Shown here: positions 42,658-53,515 of the stretch, in pieces
Position numbering within the stretch: position 1 is the first letter of the stretch
Layout: each line of letters starts with the position of its first letter
Assembly: GCA_022592445.1 (NCBI GenBank)
Contig: JABYQR010000115.1
Location: 53,198 to 117,197 of the forward strand
Length of the DNA: 64,000 bases
Origin: Cytidiella melzeri
Taxonomy: Eukaryota > Basidiomycota > Agaricomycetes > Polyporales > Irpicaceae
Direction of reading: 5' to 3'
Made by a program: the position numbers and the translations under genes
The notes under the pieces: model-generated
The model's database searches: none
What the model saw: only the letters and a program-made list of their open reading frames with translations
What the model was told of the DNA's origin: nothing

Positions 42658-43842
42658 TTATGAGTGAAGTAAGAAAAAAAGAGAGAGAAAAGAAAAGAGA
42701 GAAAATTCAGAAATAAGATAAAGAAAAGAATGAATAAATAAAATGCAAGGCTTGAGTGTGAGGCGCATGTGTATTCCTCCCCCCAGACCGTAGACGGCCC
42801 CCACCCCATATGTCGAGGCGTCACAGATCAACCAGATTGGTTCACCCGTGCTGGGGTCGATTGGTTGTAGGATCAGCACCTTACATGCTAACTGCTTTAT
42901 TGATTCGAAGCACTTCTGGTGTAGCGGCCGCCACTCAAAGGAATGTCCATTCCTGGTGATCTCCGCCAACGGGCCCGTGAACATTGAGACGTCAGGCATA
43001 AAGTTGGCCAAATATTGTACTAGGCCCAGAAATCGTTGAATATCACCATAGTCTCGTGGTGTTCTCCAGTTTCGGACCTTAGCCATCTTGTCCGAGTCAG
43101 CGTGTAGACCCTTGTTGTCGATCAAGTGGCCCAGGCACTCCATGGACTGCGCATAAAGCAGGACTTTCACGTCCTTTAGGAAGAGTTTGGCCTCCCGCAA
43201 TTTCCGGAGGCATATGCCTAGGTGATCTTCATGATCCTCGATGCTCCTTGAGAATATGAAAATATTGTCCAGGTACACATGTATGTACTTCCCGATATTG
43301 TCGCAGAAGATATACACCATCAGTCTTTGGAACGTCGACGGAGCATTGCAGTCACCCTGCTGCATGACGTTGCTCAACATGGTTCCATATACGGTGGAGA
43401 ATGCAGTCTCCCACACATCGTTAACAGCCACTCAAATCTGCTCGTAGGCGTTGGAGAGGTCGATCTTCGACCTGTACAGGGCACAAGCCACATCCATTCG
43501 GATTTGCTCCTGGTCCGGGAATGGGGACACATCGTGAATTGTGTTATCATTCCGCTGTCTGCAATTGAATACGGTTCGCAGTTTACCGTCTCGCTTTGGT
43601 AGGCACATCATCGGCATTGCCTGTGGCACGTTGGTGGGTATCCACCATCCCGAATGCTCATACCGGTTGATTTTATTGATCAACTGTGGTTTGAGCGCAT
43701 CCGGGCATCTAGGTAGGTAGTACCTGTATACCTTCTTCTTGTCGATTAACAGTATTGAGTGATTGATTTCACGGAAAGGGGGTAACACCTCCGGTACTCC
43801 GGACATAATGTTCTTATACTCAGAGAGCCACCACGCTCTCAA
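42658..43842 (-). pseudogene. Gypsy C reverse transcriptase, inactive
   Basis: Carries RT motifs CLPKRDGKLRTVFNCRQRN, SKIDLSNAYEQI and VYLDNIFIFS, plus the thumb and start of RNase H (LICDASTYGVGAVYG), where similarity ends near 42790. The catalytic YxDD is YLDN, losing the second aspartate. An in-frame TGA at 43432, CGA to TGA by context, splits the palm. Confidence 0.9.
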
Positions 43843-44019
43843 TTGTGGGATGTCACTCTTGGTGAGCTGTGTTCGTTGTTTATCCTGTACAAATACAGCT
43901 TTTTTATTGTTATTGTTAAGACTACCAGAGTCTATGTGTCGGGAAGACGTTGGGTATATTGTCTGAGTCGAGCTTCCCTTTAGGCTATGCTTCCCCGACC
44001 TGACCTGCGCTACTGCGAG

Positions 44020-44547
44020 TCATTCGGATGGCTTGCCATCCTTTCCCCGCAGTTTTCCATCACCAGGTATCATTACCTTTTGCCCAGCCTTCTGCATCGT
44101 AATCTCCTCCCCCTTCAGCGCAGGTACCAGGGCATTACCCATGTATACCTCGCGTGATGTGAAATTCACCTTCACCGTGTTCGCCTGCAGGAAGGGTATC
44201 CCCAGGATCATGTCATAGTGATCAATGTTTACGACATCTAAGTAGGTATTGTGTGATACCCCTCCCATCTTCAGGTCGACCTGGACCCCGTAGTTGATCT
44301 TCGATCGACTGCCCACACACCCCAGCTGTAGACCAATAGGATTCTCCAGTGGGAATGCTGTGACGTCTGCCACGGTGGCAAACGACGGGCTGATTGCGTT
44401 GATAGACGATCCCGAGTCAAGGAGTATCTTCCCTTTCAGGCCATTAACTTCTCCGTGTATTGTTATACACTTAGCGTGAACTAAAGACTGTGGCCTAGCT
44501 TGTGAGGTGACCCTCATCGCTGTCCGCTGTGCCTTGTCGTCCCGCAT
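44020..44547 (-). CDS. Gypsy C aspartic protease region
   Basis: Retroviral-type protease with GKILLDSGSSINAISPSFA and later MILGIPFLQANTVKVNF. It lies between the zinc knuckle and RT. The frame is open but separated from its neighbours by stops. Confidence 0.85.
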   Translation of the reverse strand: MRDDKAQRTAMRVTSQARPQSLVHAKCITIHGEVNGLKGKILLDSGSSINAISPSFATVADVTAFPLENPIGLQLGCVGSRSKINYGVQVDLKMGGVSHNTYLDVVNIDHYDMILGIPFLQANTVKVNFTSREVYMGNALVPALKGEEITMQKAGQKVMIPGDGKLRGKDGKPSE

Positions 44548-44725
44548 GGCAGCGAGGCGCTCTTGGGAACCCTCTTCCCATCCCCCTCATCATACTCGAT
44601 TACTCGCATGGCCAGCATCTGTTCACGCGTATCTTCGTCAGAGTACTGGTCGTACTCATCAAACAGTTCGGCCAGGTAACCGTCCTCGTACTGCGACCCT
44701 TCAAAGGACAAACTACCGTCCTGGG

Positions 44726-45115
44726 TCATCCAAAACTTGCGAGGTGTTCGTCTCGCTGGCTGCCGTTGTTCTCACCCTGAGGTTCGTCATGGCTCTCCTG
44801 CTCCTCAGCCCCCTCTGGCTGATCCTCCATCATGCGCAATGCATTGTCCTTGTTGAGGGGACACTCTGGGGACGTTTTGACGTGGCCCCATCCGCCACAT
44901 CCATAGCACTGAACTGGCGGACGGTCACCACCACATCTCCCTGCTACGGGATTTTGCACTCCCTCATTGGTACGTCTGATGGCTCTGCTTGCGCTGCTGA
45001 CCGGCCTGTCCTCCGAACGTGCTGTAGTGGTGTTAACCACATTGTTTCTAGTCAAGGCTGGTGTTGACTGGCCGACTGTTCCCGGTCTAGGAGTGCTACT
45101 CCTCGAGAAGGCCAC
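44726..45115 (-). CDS. Gypsy C gag nucleocapsid fragment
   Basis: Contains the zinc knuckle CYGCGGWGHVKTSPEC (C-x2-C-x4-H-x6-C) in a charged, low-complexity context. Confidence 0.8.
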   Translation of the reverse strand: MAFSRSSTPRPGTVGQSTPALTRNNVVNTTTARSEDRPVSSASRAIRRTNEGVQNPVAGRCGGDRPPVQCYGCGGWGHVKTSPECPLNKDNALRMMEDQPEGAEEQESHDEPQGENNGSQRDEHLASFG

Positions 45116-45250
45116 CCGCCTTCAGCTCTGATTTCCAGGCATCGTATTTGCCTCTGGCCTTTTAGTTCGTGCGGGTTCGGCTTTTCTAGTGTCTCGTCGC
45201 TTCTGATGAAGGTCCAGTGCTTTGTTTGCGTTCTCAATCGCCAGTGCTTC

Positions 45251-47286
45251 TCACACCATGTTGGAGAACGTAGAGTTCTCGGCATTCATACGCAGGTTCC
45301 GCAGCATAGGCGTTACTATTGCGGCAGGTAACTCCCTCTGCAGCTTCTTCCGCATGGAGTATGCATCTGGCTGTTCCACCATTCTCCCGGAGTATTTGAG
45401 TAACTCGTTTGCTAGACCAGCTACTCCAGTTGCCTCCTTGAACCACACGGATTCGTACCGTTCGGACGCCAGTTGTGCGGTAGCTTGGTGCACAAAGCGG
45501 TCCTGAAGTGCGTATACCACCTCCAGGAACGTCCAGTTCCTTTTCATTTGTTCAGGTGATCACACTTCCGCGTTGTACCATTCCGTGGCCTCACCCTTCA
45601 GCATGTCTCCCAACAGGACCACACGCTGGTGGTCCAACGCGTCTCCCACTAGCCTGGTCATGTAACAGAATCTGGATACGTTCATGATCCATTGACCGAA
45701 TACTTCCACATCATCCTCCCCTTCATACGGGGGTGGCATGTTGACCTTTATGTTGCGGTTTAGCATCGGTAGGTTAGCCGGGTCATGGTCAATGTCCTGA
45801 TGTATCACTTCCGCGATCCATTGGCGCGTGTTATCCACATATGTGTCTGGATCAGGTTGTGCTGGGGACGCCGGTCTCTGCGCAAATGGGTTGGGTGTGT
45901 TAAGCACACCCGGTGGCTGCCTCCTGGATCGCCGTCTAGGTGGCTGTTGCCCTGACGTGACAGGTACTATGTACCTTGGGTTAAGTCCACGCGGGGCGGC
46001 GGACTGGGGTACCGCAAGCACAGTAGGTGCATGGTGTTGCCTTGCGTTGACTTCACTGTCGGATTCCATGGATGTGTCATTTCCTAGGGCATCGCGATGC
46101 CCATTACTGGAGCTCCCGCTGTCTGAGCTACTACTACCCGTGGCAAATTCCTTCTGGACCCCCTTTGTTCGCAATACCTGTGCGACCCATCATCCCACTT
46201 GCGGATGCGTTAACGTTAACCCTACGGGGTTGTTCATGTGTAGGCATCCATATTGGGACAAGTGGGGGAAGCAGTCCCGCTTCCCTGAGGCGAGTGGGCG
46301 TGTCTTTGCCCAGCCGTGTAGTCCCCGCTGTCTCGTCCACTATCACCTCTCCCTCATATCTTTCTACCCTCGGGTATCGGGTATCAGGCGAGACGCGTAC
46401 GCTAGCTGTCTCAGCTCTGGAGGATTCTCCGTGGATCTCAATGGAGGGAAGTGACATATCTACTATTTTGGGTACTTCGTACCCCTGGGTTGATGCCATT
46501 GTGAGGAGGGTGCGCTGCAATGCCATTAGATTGTTGGACATCGCCGCGTACCTGTGTTCCTCCTCTCGGCTCCTTTCTTGCTGCTGTTCTATATCCTCGA
46601 GTCTCTGCGCTCGCATCTCCAACATCTCGACGTGCTGCACTCTCATACAATCCCATGCATCTTGGATCACTCCTTGTATGACGTTGAGACGTCCCGATCC
46701 ATTACTGGGTGCCTGTTCACCCTCCTCATTAATTGTCTCAATGCCTACTCCGCGAGGGATATGCGTCTCTGGGTATGCACTAGAGGAACGTGTGTTCCTT
46801 CCAGATGCCGAGTCTTGAGGGCGAATATTGTCCAGCTCCGGGTCGGTACATAGGTCATCTAGGAAATTGGGTTCCTCTGCATCCGGACGTTGTACGTCCT
46901 CCTCGCTACTCGTGAGAGTAAGAGCGACTTTTGTGATTGTGGCTGGTGGACCATCGCCAGGTACTCGAGTACCTTTTGTCGTTTGTCTAGGTATCTTTGA
47001 GGGTCCCTTTATCGCCTCCCGCACTTCCTCTGTGGAAGTGGTTGAGTTGGCCCGAGATTTACTATGTGTCGTGGGACGTGATCCGGCCTCCCCTTGCAGG
47101 CGCTCTGTGGTGTCACTTCTGTTGGTGCGACTGTCCAACCTGTCCCTCGAAACAGTGGATGCCGAAGAAGCCCTGGATGGTGTCGGACCCTCGGGTCCGA
47201 CGTCGAGGTGACCCTTCAGGGTCGTCCTGACCACGCGTGCTAGTTGGTGGGACTTTATCAGTCCCTTTTTTGCGAGCTGGTGGCAT
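45251..47286 (-). pseudogene. Gypsy C gag, broken
   Basis: The probable start MPPARKKGTD is at 47286, about 100 bp inside the 5' LTR. A frameshift near 47200 leads to a Ser/Thr-rich stretch and a coiled coil (QAWDCMRVQHVEMLEMR region). After another shift near 46150 comes the capsid core (VNMPPPYEGEDDVEVFGQW, MLKGEATEWYNAEV, WTFLEVVYALQDRFVH). A stop separates the last part. Confidence 0.8.
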
Positions 47287-47388
47287 CTCAGATGAGATAA
47301 GAGTGAGATAGATGTTTAGCTCGTCTGTGGAGCGCTACTTTGTAGCACTAAGTATATGTCGATTTTGAAGTCTCAAAACTCAAAACAG

Positions 47389-47624
47389 TGTAAAGGGTAT
47401 GTCGATACCTCACGCGCACACATGAACAGAGTTTGACCGAATGTATTCGGAACTCGACGTATGTACAAGATGTAAGATAAAGATGATCTACTCTAGTAAA
47501 GTGGAATGGCTTATATAACAGCCACCCGAGTCCGACTGTATATTACCTATATAAGGCAGTCCCGACTGCCTGCGTATAACGCGCCACCTGCCATATTAGG
47601 AAGGACCGCCGTCGCACCCTTACA
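47389..47624 (-). repeat. 5' LTR of Gypsy C (236 bp)
   Basis: TGTAAAGGG to CTTACA, followed by the GATCA duplication. The sequence next to it does not match the self-priming pattern of A and B; the primer was not identified. Confidence 0.95.
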
Positions 47625-47629
47625 GATCA

Positions 47630-48030
47630 TATTAGCATGCAATGAATTTAAGCTATTGAAAGGGTACAACATTGTGTGAAAGACAGGGTACGAGAGTGGA
47701 GAAACAACAGTATTCACATGCAAGCACAAGCGCGAAGACAAGAGAAGAACAAGTGCGACAACAAGAGGACAAAAAGGGCAACAACAAGAGAACAAGCACA
47801 ATTACGAGAACAAGCGCAACAGCGAGAGGAAAGCCAACCACAATCCCACAATCAGACAACAACGCAGCTCATGAACTTCTTGACAGCCCGCTGAATGGGA
47901 AGGAGATCAGCAGGGCCCATGGGCAGCACTCTGTTGCAGATGGAGAACATATGCAAGTTGGCTTTGAGGCAGTTGTCAAAGTACCTAGTGACTTGTTTAG
48001 TAACTGTGCTGCTCAAGATTTGGCAATGAC
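47630..48030. other. No gene recognised
   Basis: A-rich sequence with low-complexity AACAAGAG-type repeats (47700-47840); encoded short Gln/Arg-rich ORFs reflect the repeat. Confidence 0.5.
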
Positions 48031-49242
48031 TCACTCCTTGAGTAGCGTCGCAGCCTGCGCATTGGATGCCAACTTGGCCTTGAGCTGGACATTTGCCTTC
48101 TGAAGCTCGTTGTCGACGTACTTCCAGTAACTATCATCCTTCTTTGAAGGCCCAGCAGCGCTGCTTGCACCTTCAGCGGTGGTGTTGGCTTGAAGTACAC
48201 AATGCTTGAGATAGCACTGGTGCTGCAGATTGAGGTTAGCAGGGCAGACTTCCCTCATGAGCAAGAGGACTTACAAGAAATGCAAAGCAAACGTAGTGTG
48301 AGCAGTCTGTGCTTATATATTCAGGCACAATCTCGCTGACCAGGGCCATGATATCTTGTGCCCCTTTGCGCGGCTTGTTTTTGTCCGTGCTTGAGACGAG
48401 GGAAGCGGTGATCTGTAGTATAAGGTTAGTGACCACCAAGCCACATTGATAGAACGGTGCAACTCACCGTAGCCTTGATATCCAATCGGTGGCAGGTCAT
48501 GGCATTGCTTACAATGGTCCGGATCATCCTCCACTTCTCCATGGGCTTGAACCATTCAGGGGACTCCTTGATGAAGGTCCGCAAATGTTTGGAAGTTAGT
48601 GTGAACAATATGCATGTTGTAGAGTGTACTAACCATGACCGTGTCGACTGCATTCTTGAGGTAGGCAGGGATGGACGGACATGTTAAGCACACCAGAACC
48701 TGGTCGGCAACATGTGCCTTGTAGGACTTGGACAGAAAAGTCTTGTCACTCTTTGACAAGAGCTGGGCCTTGAGGAGGACAAAATTTCCAAGACTGCATT
48801 GGTCGGAATTAAGCTGTAGCAGCAATGTCAGCATGAGGTGTGACAGAAGCTTGTTACTTACCTGGCTGAAGTGGTCAGCTGCGGTCTTGTCGAGATGGTA
48901 CTCCAAGCATCTGCTGCGCGCAAATGCAAGCAATTGCTTCTTCCTCTCAGGTCCCAACTTGGGGGAACTGTCATGGCAACAACAATGAACCAGTGCTGAT
49001 GGAGGCAATGGATTCAGTGCTGTCTGATTGGGAAATTTGCGGGACGTTGTTGAGGCCAGTGTTGTCCTCGCTGGTGCTGGGGGGTAGAAAGAAGAGGATG
49101 GAGGAAAGGAAAGGTTTGAGGCCACAGCTTTGTGCGACGAGGGCATGTCGCCACAATAAAGGTTGTCGAAGAGACTCATGAGAGGCAAGGGCGGTGAACA
49201 ACCAGTGTGACCTGGAGAAAGGTCAGAAGCGCCCTGCATCAA
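48031..49242 (-). pseudogene. Multi-exon uncharacterised repeat-associated gene
   Basis: A proline-rich N-terminus (MMQGASDLSPGH) is followed by ERKKQLLAFARSRCLEYHL, then after a ~48-bp intron NSDQCSLGNFVLLKAQ and YLKNAVDTVM, then WFKPMEKWRMIRTIVSNAM, TASLVSSTDKNKPRKG, CSHYVCFAFL and a C-terminal helical piece WKYVDNELQKANVQLKAKL. Several short GT-AG introns separate these. A stop in the PEWFKP exon region and drifted splice sites suggest decay. It resembles a large agaricomycete family of unknown function often near transposons; this is recalled, not tested. Confidence 0.5.
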
Positions 49243-50182
49243 TATAAACGCACCGTGTTTATCTTTGTTTGGTCAACAATGAGGTCACACAAATTGACCA
49301 TGACGAGTGAGCATGAAGTATGATTAACAAAGCAAGGCACGAGTTTACATGTGTGAAGGGTCATTTTTGGGCCCAAATGGTGTTGCACAGGTCCAGCGCA
49401 AGAATCAATTGAAAGGTTGAAAAGGCACGGCTGAGGGGTGTGGTGGATTGCAATCTGCAACAGGCATGTCGATTGTGTGGGATGGGTGCGGTGGCGGAAT
49501 TGATGTTTGCATGTTCATTGCATGTGTCGGGTGTGGGGAGAATGGTGAAAGGAATGGTGGCGGTGCAAATGGAGGTGGGTGTGGGGAGAATGGTGGAGGA
49601 ACTGCGGCGGCACAAATGGAGGTGGAAAGGGTGGCCCAGACTCAGGGATGTGAGGACCTGGCTGTGCTGTTGGCCAAGAAAATGAACGCTGCCATTGTGA
49701 ATCAGCACATGCAGCACCAGTGTTGCTCTCGCAATTTTGAGATTGAGAGCTGGAAGCAATTGAATTGGCTTGGCAACCTCTGCCTGCTTCCTTCTGCCCA
49801 CAGAAAATGAACACATGCACAATAATTGCAGGATCTGAAACTCACATCCATTTCTGTTACCTTGCACTTTGCACCTTGTTTGATCGAGCTCCATTAAGGT
49901 GTTTCAAATGGTTGTGCAGTCACGGCTCTGCTGTCTGCATGTGATGAACATGATCATCAGTGTGTGTGCAGATATACCCTTCATGCGCAGGGGCTTACCT
50001 GGTAAAGGCTGTGTCATGACGTTGGACACATTGAACGTTGCTGGAGTGAGATCTCTCCCAGTGATCGGTGTTGTCATCCTTATGGTCCTGGAAGGTGGAA
50101 GTGCAGCATTTGATGCAGCTTTTTGAGCTCCCATGTGCACTTCTAAAATTGCTGTGTCAGAGACCACTGGCTCAGCCTGTCG
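49243..50182. other. No intact gene; CpG-poor sequence
   Basis: TG/CA-rich sequence with short ORFs on both strands containing repeated GTGGGGAGAATGGT motifs (49540-49600). No domain was recognised. Confidence 0.4.
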
Positions 50183-50856
50183 CACTGCGGGCAAAGGCCG
50201 ATTTCACATGACGTGAAATTATTGTGAGAGTTAGTTGATATGTTAAAAATCCCGTGAATATCTGGTTATGTTTGGGGGGTTAGATTAATATACAATCAAA
50301 GACATTTTTGTGATTTTTCCACAAATTTTCAAGCCTATCTACTGGCAGCCTTTCCGCACTCTGAAAATCTGTGTGAATATTGATTTTTTGGGCAGATTTC
50401 CAACTGACCTAAAATTGAAAAACGAATAGATTTCCCACATGTGTCGGGTGATGGCAAACATAACATGGCAAACAACTTTCAAGAACTTTTTGGTAGCACA
50501 TGCATGCAACGAGGTAGGCCACCGGAAATTCTACCCGCCCTTTCCTTTTCTGAATTTTTTCATGCCCTTTTCCCACACCCTGCCGAATCCGTGGAAGGCA
50601 TCTTTTCCACTTGGTTTTCTGAGCCTTGAAAGGTAAATTTCCTTTCATTTTTCTTTTTGATTTAACTACCACTTCAAAAACAGAAATTCCTGCCCCGGAA
50701 AAGGCACAGAATTTGTATAGCATTATTTTGTATTCTCAAACATCAAGAAACAATTCCGAGCCCAAAATTGCCTATTGATTATCTGCTGATAGTTAACATG
50801 TAAGTGGGTAATCATGCAAATTTCAAGGTGTGTGAAATTGGTGTTTGCCCCTAGTG
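50183..50856 (+). mobile_element. CACTA-like short DNA element, copy 1 (674 bp)
   Basis: Ends CACTGCGGGCAAAGGCC and, inverted, CACTAGGGGCAAACACC; both continue into ATTTCACA. The 3-bp duplication TCG flanks it (50180-50182, 50857-50859). It is too short for a transposase, so it is a non-autonomous element. Copy 2 is inverted at 52433-53094. Confidence 0.88.
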
Positions 50857-52432
50857 TCGTAGCAATGAAGGAAGAGCTTTAGCAATCTGCTCGTAGTTGT
50901 GAATTGAGTAGATATTGAGTAAGAAATGAGGTGTCTCTGCATGCTAAGCAATTTGTTTGGTACGATGCTCGGTGAAGGTGTGTTCTTGCTGAGTAGGATG
51001 CAATGTCACTCCTATGCATTGGGAGTCCGAGTCTGTGCAATTGTGCTGGCTATTGACTTCACATATGATGTCCTGCAATCATCCCTGACTGAGCACATAC
51101 AGCTGTACAATTGAGTTTAACATACCTGAAGCGTGAGAAGGGCAGTGTCTTGTGTCAAGGTCAGTCGAGGGACTCAAAGCTTCTCATGTTGTGTGTCCTC
51201 TATCTTGAACAGCTGAACAGAAATGTGAGAAACTTGGGGGGCGTTTTCCAGTGGCACCAGCATCTCAATAACACGTGCAAACATGTACTAAGAGCAGGAG
51301 AAGATTCAATGATAGTGAAACATTTACCAAAACTATGATAGCTCACCTGATTATCACCATACTTAACAAGAATATCTTTCCCAGTGACAGCTTTATCGCA
51401 GTTGAGGAGAGTCATAGACTCAACCTTGAAATAGTGTTGTGTGTTCAGTCCATGGGCAGCAAGTTGAGCTGAGGGTGAGCTGCTAGTAACTGTTGAGGAG
51501 TATGTTTGTGCCCATGTAACAGACATTGAATGTCTCTGCTGTGACCTGGGTAGGTGTGCAGATCCTAGCATAATTATCAGTATAGTCACAGAGATATTGT
51601 AGCATCTTCAGAATCATACCAGAAATAACAGGCTTGGTTTTTTTATAACCAAGGTGTGCTTTCTCTTCTGGATGATCCCTCATGTAGTCTTGAACTCCTT
51701 GACCTGCAGATCTCCAAGTCTACTTCTCGGCATCTTACCAGAATCCACCAAGGACCACATGCTTGACAGCGTCCTGTGCAGCAAAGGTCTTAGATGAGTT
51801 GTAACTGGGTGATTGGTGATTGCTGTGGATGCATGAAAGCCAGAATACGTGGTTGAAGCTCTCATAGTGTTCTGTTGAAAAGAGAATGGCAGGGCCAAAA
51901 TGGCGGATGTATGCTAGAAGATGGACTAGGAAGTGGAATTTTGGCTTGGTGATGAGAATGCTTGGTGCACATTTTGCAGTGATATTGAGAAGGTCTTGAA
52001 TGGTCCTAGATAGATGGGCCTACAGCAGCAATGAGATAGTGCAACACCATAAAATACAATAAAACTTGCCAAGTGGCCCAGCAGAGAAGGTCCTTCCTGG
52101 ACCTGTAGCTGCACGTACGCGCGAGGAGATTTGCAGGGATATTTAGACTGAGTTCCAGGGGCAGCTTGCAATTTTCAATTGTACTCTCACTTAGTTTGTA
52201 ACTGTTGTTTGCACAGTAGTAATGATATCACTTTGCTTTGCTCTGTTCAGTCCAACTTGATGCTAATCAATGTCCTTGTGTCTGGCGTGCATTCAAAGAA
52301 AAGAACTGGCCCTGCGTAGTAACATTGTTGTTGGTCTGGGTCCTTTTCAGGTTACTGTTACGGGAGTCTGTATTGACTTTGACAATATTTGCAGTAGGAA
52401 GGACCTGTGAGTTCAAAAGTTGTGGACTGGTA
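50857..52432 (-). pseudogene. Remnant of repeat-associated gene
   Basis: On the minus strand, ITKPKFHFLVHLLAYIRHFG, PAILFSTEHYESFNHVFW, NSSKTFAAQDAVKHVV and LGGFW can be read near 51930-51740, and further pieces at 51680-51200, in shifting frames with likely introns. The motif is familiar from a multi-copy agaricomycete family of unknown function. Several positions where arginine is expected read histidine or tryptophan, consistent with C-to-T decay at CpG. Confidence 0.5.
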
Positions 52433-53094
52433 CACTAGGAGCAAACACCAATTTCACATGTCTTGAAATCTGCATGATTATCCACTTAAATGTTAAATAT
52501 CAGCAGATAATCCATAAGCAATTTTGTGCTTGGAATTGTAACTTAATGTTTGAGAATACAAAATAATTCTATACAGATTCTGTGCCTTTTAATTTCTGGG
52601 TTTTGAGTGGTAATTAAATCAAAAAGAACAAAGAAAGTTTACCTTTCAAGGCTCAGAAAGCCAAGTGGAAAAGATGCCTTCCATGGATTTGGCGGGGCGT
52701 GGGAAAAGCTCATGAAAAAATCCAGAACAGGAAAGGGCGGGTAGAATTTCCGGCATCCTACCTCGTTGCATGCATGTGCTACCAAAAGGTTCTGGAAAGT
52801 TGTTTGCCATGTTATCTTTGCCATCACCCAACACACATGGGAAATCTGATGTTTTTGTAGGATTTCAGGTACATTGGAGATCTGCCCACAAAATCAATAT
52901 TCACACAGATTTGCAGAGCACGGAAAGACTGCCAGTAGATAGGCTTGAAAATGTTTAGAAAAATCACAAAAATGTCTTTGATTGTATATTGATATAACCC
53001 TCCAAAGATGGCCAGATATTCACAGGATTCTGGATATATTGAAAAACTCTCACAATACTTTCGCGCCATGTGAAATCGGCCTTTGCCCGCAGTG
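52433..53094 (-). mobile_element. CACTA-like short DNA element, copy 2 (662 bp)
   Basis: Same ends as copy 1 in inverted orientation, flanked by its own 3-bp duplication GTA (52430-52432, 53095-53097). It lies 16 bp from the inner end of the right duplication arm. Confidence 0.88.
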
Positions 53095-53327
53095 GTAGAT
53101 GAACGACCCTATTGCTTCCGTCCCTTTCCTGCGAGAGCCGACCACCCTTACGCTGACTCAGAGTGTATCGATTTGGCCCGTATCAAGGTCGTATGGTGCT
53201 AAAATGTCGTTGGCGTGCTGTACATGTTGAGGGCGTGCGTGGCATTGCCATCTTGACGCGTGTTTTCATGACCACAGATCCAGTGTGAGATTGCTGCTGC
53301 CGGGCCTTCGGATCAACACATGGGTTT

Positions 53328-53358
53328 AGCTACTTCCTAAATAGGCAGTTGCTGTCTT
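53328..53358 (+). promoter_or_regulatory. Shared FunK1 promoter module, arm 2 kinase
   Basis: TTCCTAAATAGGCAGTTGCTG lies about 170 bp upstream of the ATG at 53516, matching the other FunK1 loci. Confidence 0.45.
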
Positions 53359-53515
53359 TTCAACCAAAACCCCATTGTGCAGCAACGAGGTCTGCTTTCG
53401 CAATCTCCGGTGGCCGGCGCAAATTACCGGCCACGTTGTGACTTGTTTATAATTGGTGAGTGCGGCTCTCTCTCGCTCCTCCTACCTCTCACTCAAACCA
53501 CAACGTGTCACCACT

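Larger units (their letters stand above)
39151..42790 (-). mobile_element. Partial LTR element D inside Gypsy C
   Basis: It starts exactly where the integrase frame of C is cut. 39151-40702 runs TG to CA, with a canonical minus-strand TATA box (gggtatataaaaagg, about 40112-40126), and is followed by a minus-sense polypurine tract (about 40703-40720). This indicates the 3' LTR of a minus-strand element. Inside lies a plus-strand gene. No second LTR, no pol and no target duplication are seen, and about 1.5 kb of C is missing on the right side, so a deletion removed the rest. Boundary near 42790 is approximate. Confidence 0.6.
36169..47624 (-). mobile_element. Gypsy retrotransposon C with extra 3' ORF
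   Basis: Two 236-bp LTRs differ at about 11 positions (about 5%) and are flanked by the perfect duplication GATCA (36164-36168, 47625-47629). Minus-strand order: 5' LTR, gag, zinc knuckle, protease, reverse transcriptase, then foreign sequence D (39151 to about 42790) in place of RNase H and the integrase core, integrase C-terminus with chromodomain-like tail, ORF3, 3' LTR. It is older than A, B and E and broken by many stops and frameshifts. Confidence 0.93.

Noticed and set aside
50183..53094. One DNA transposon with ~670 bp terminal inverted repeats
   Set aside because: Each repeat has its own CACT ends and its own 3-bp duplication (TCG and GTA), so they are two separate insertions in opposite orientation.
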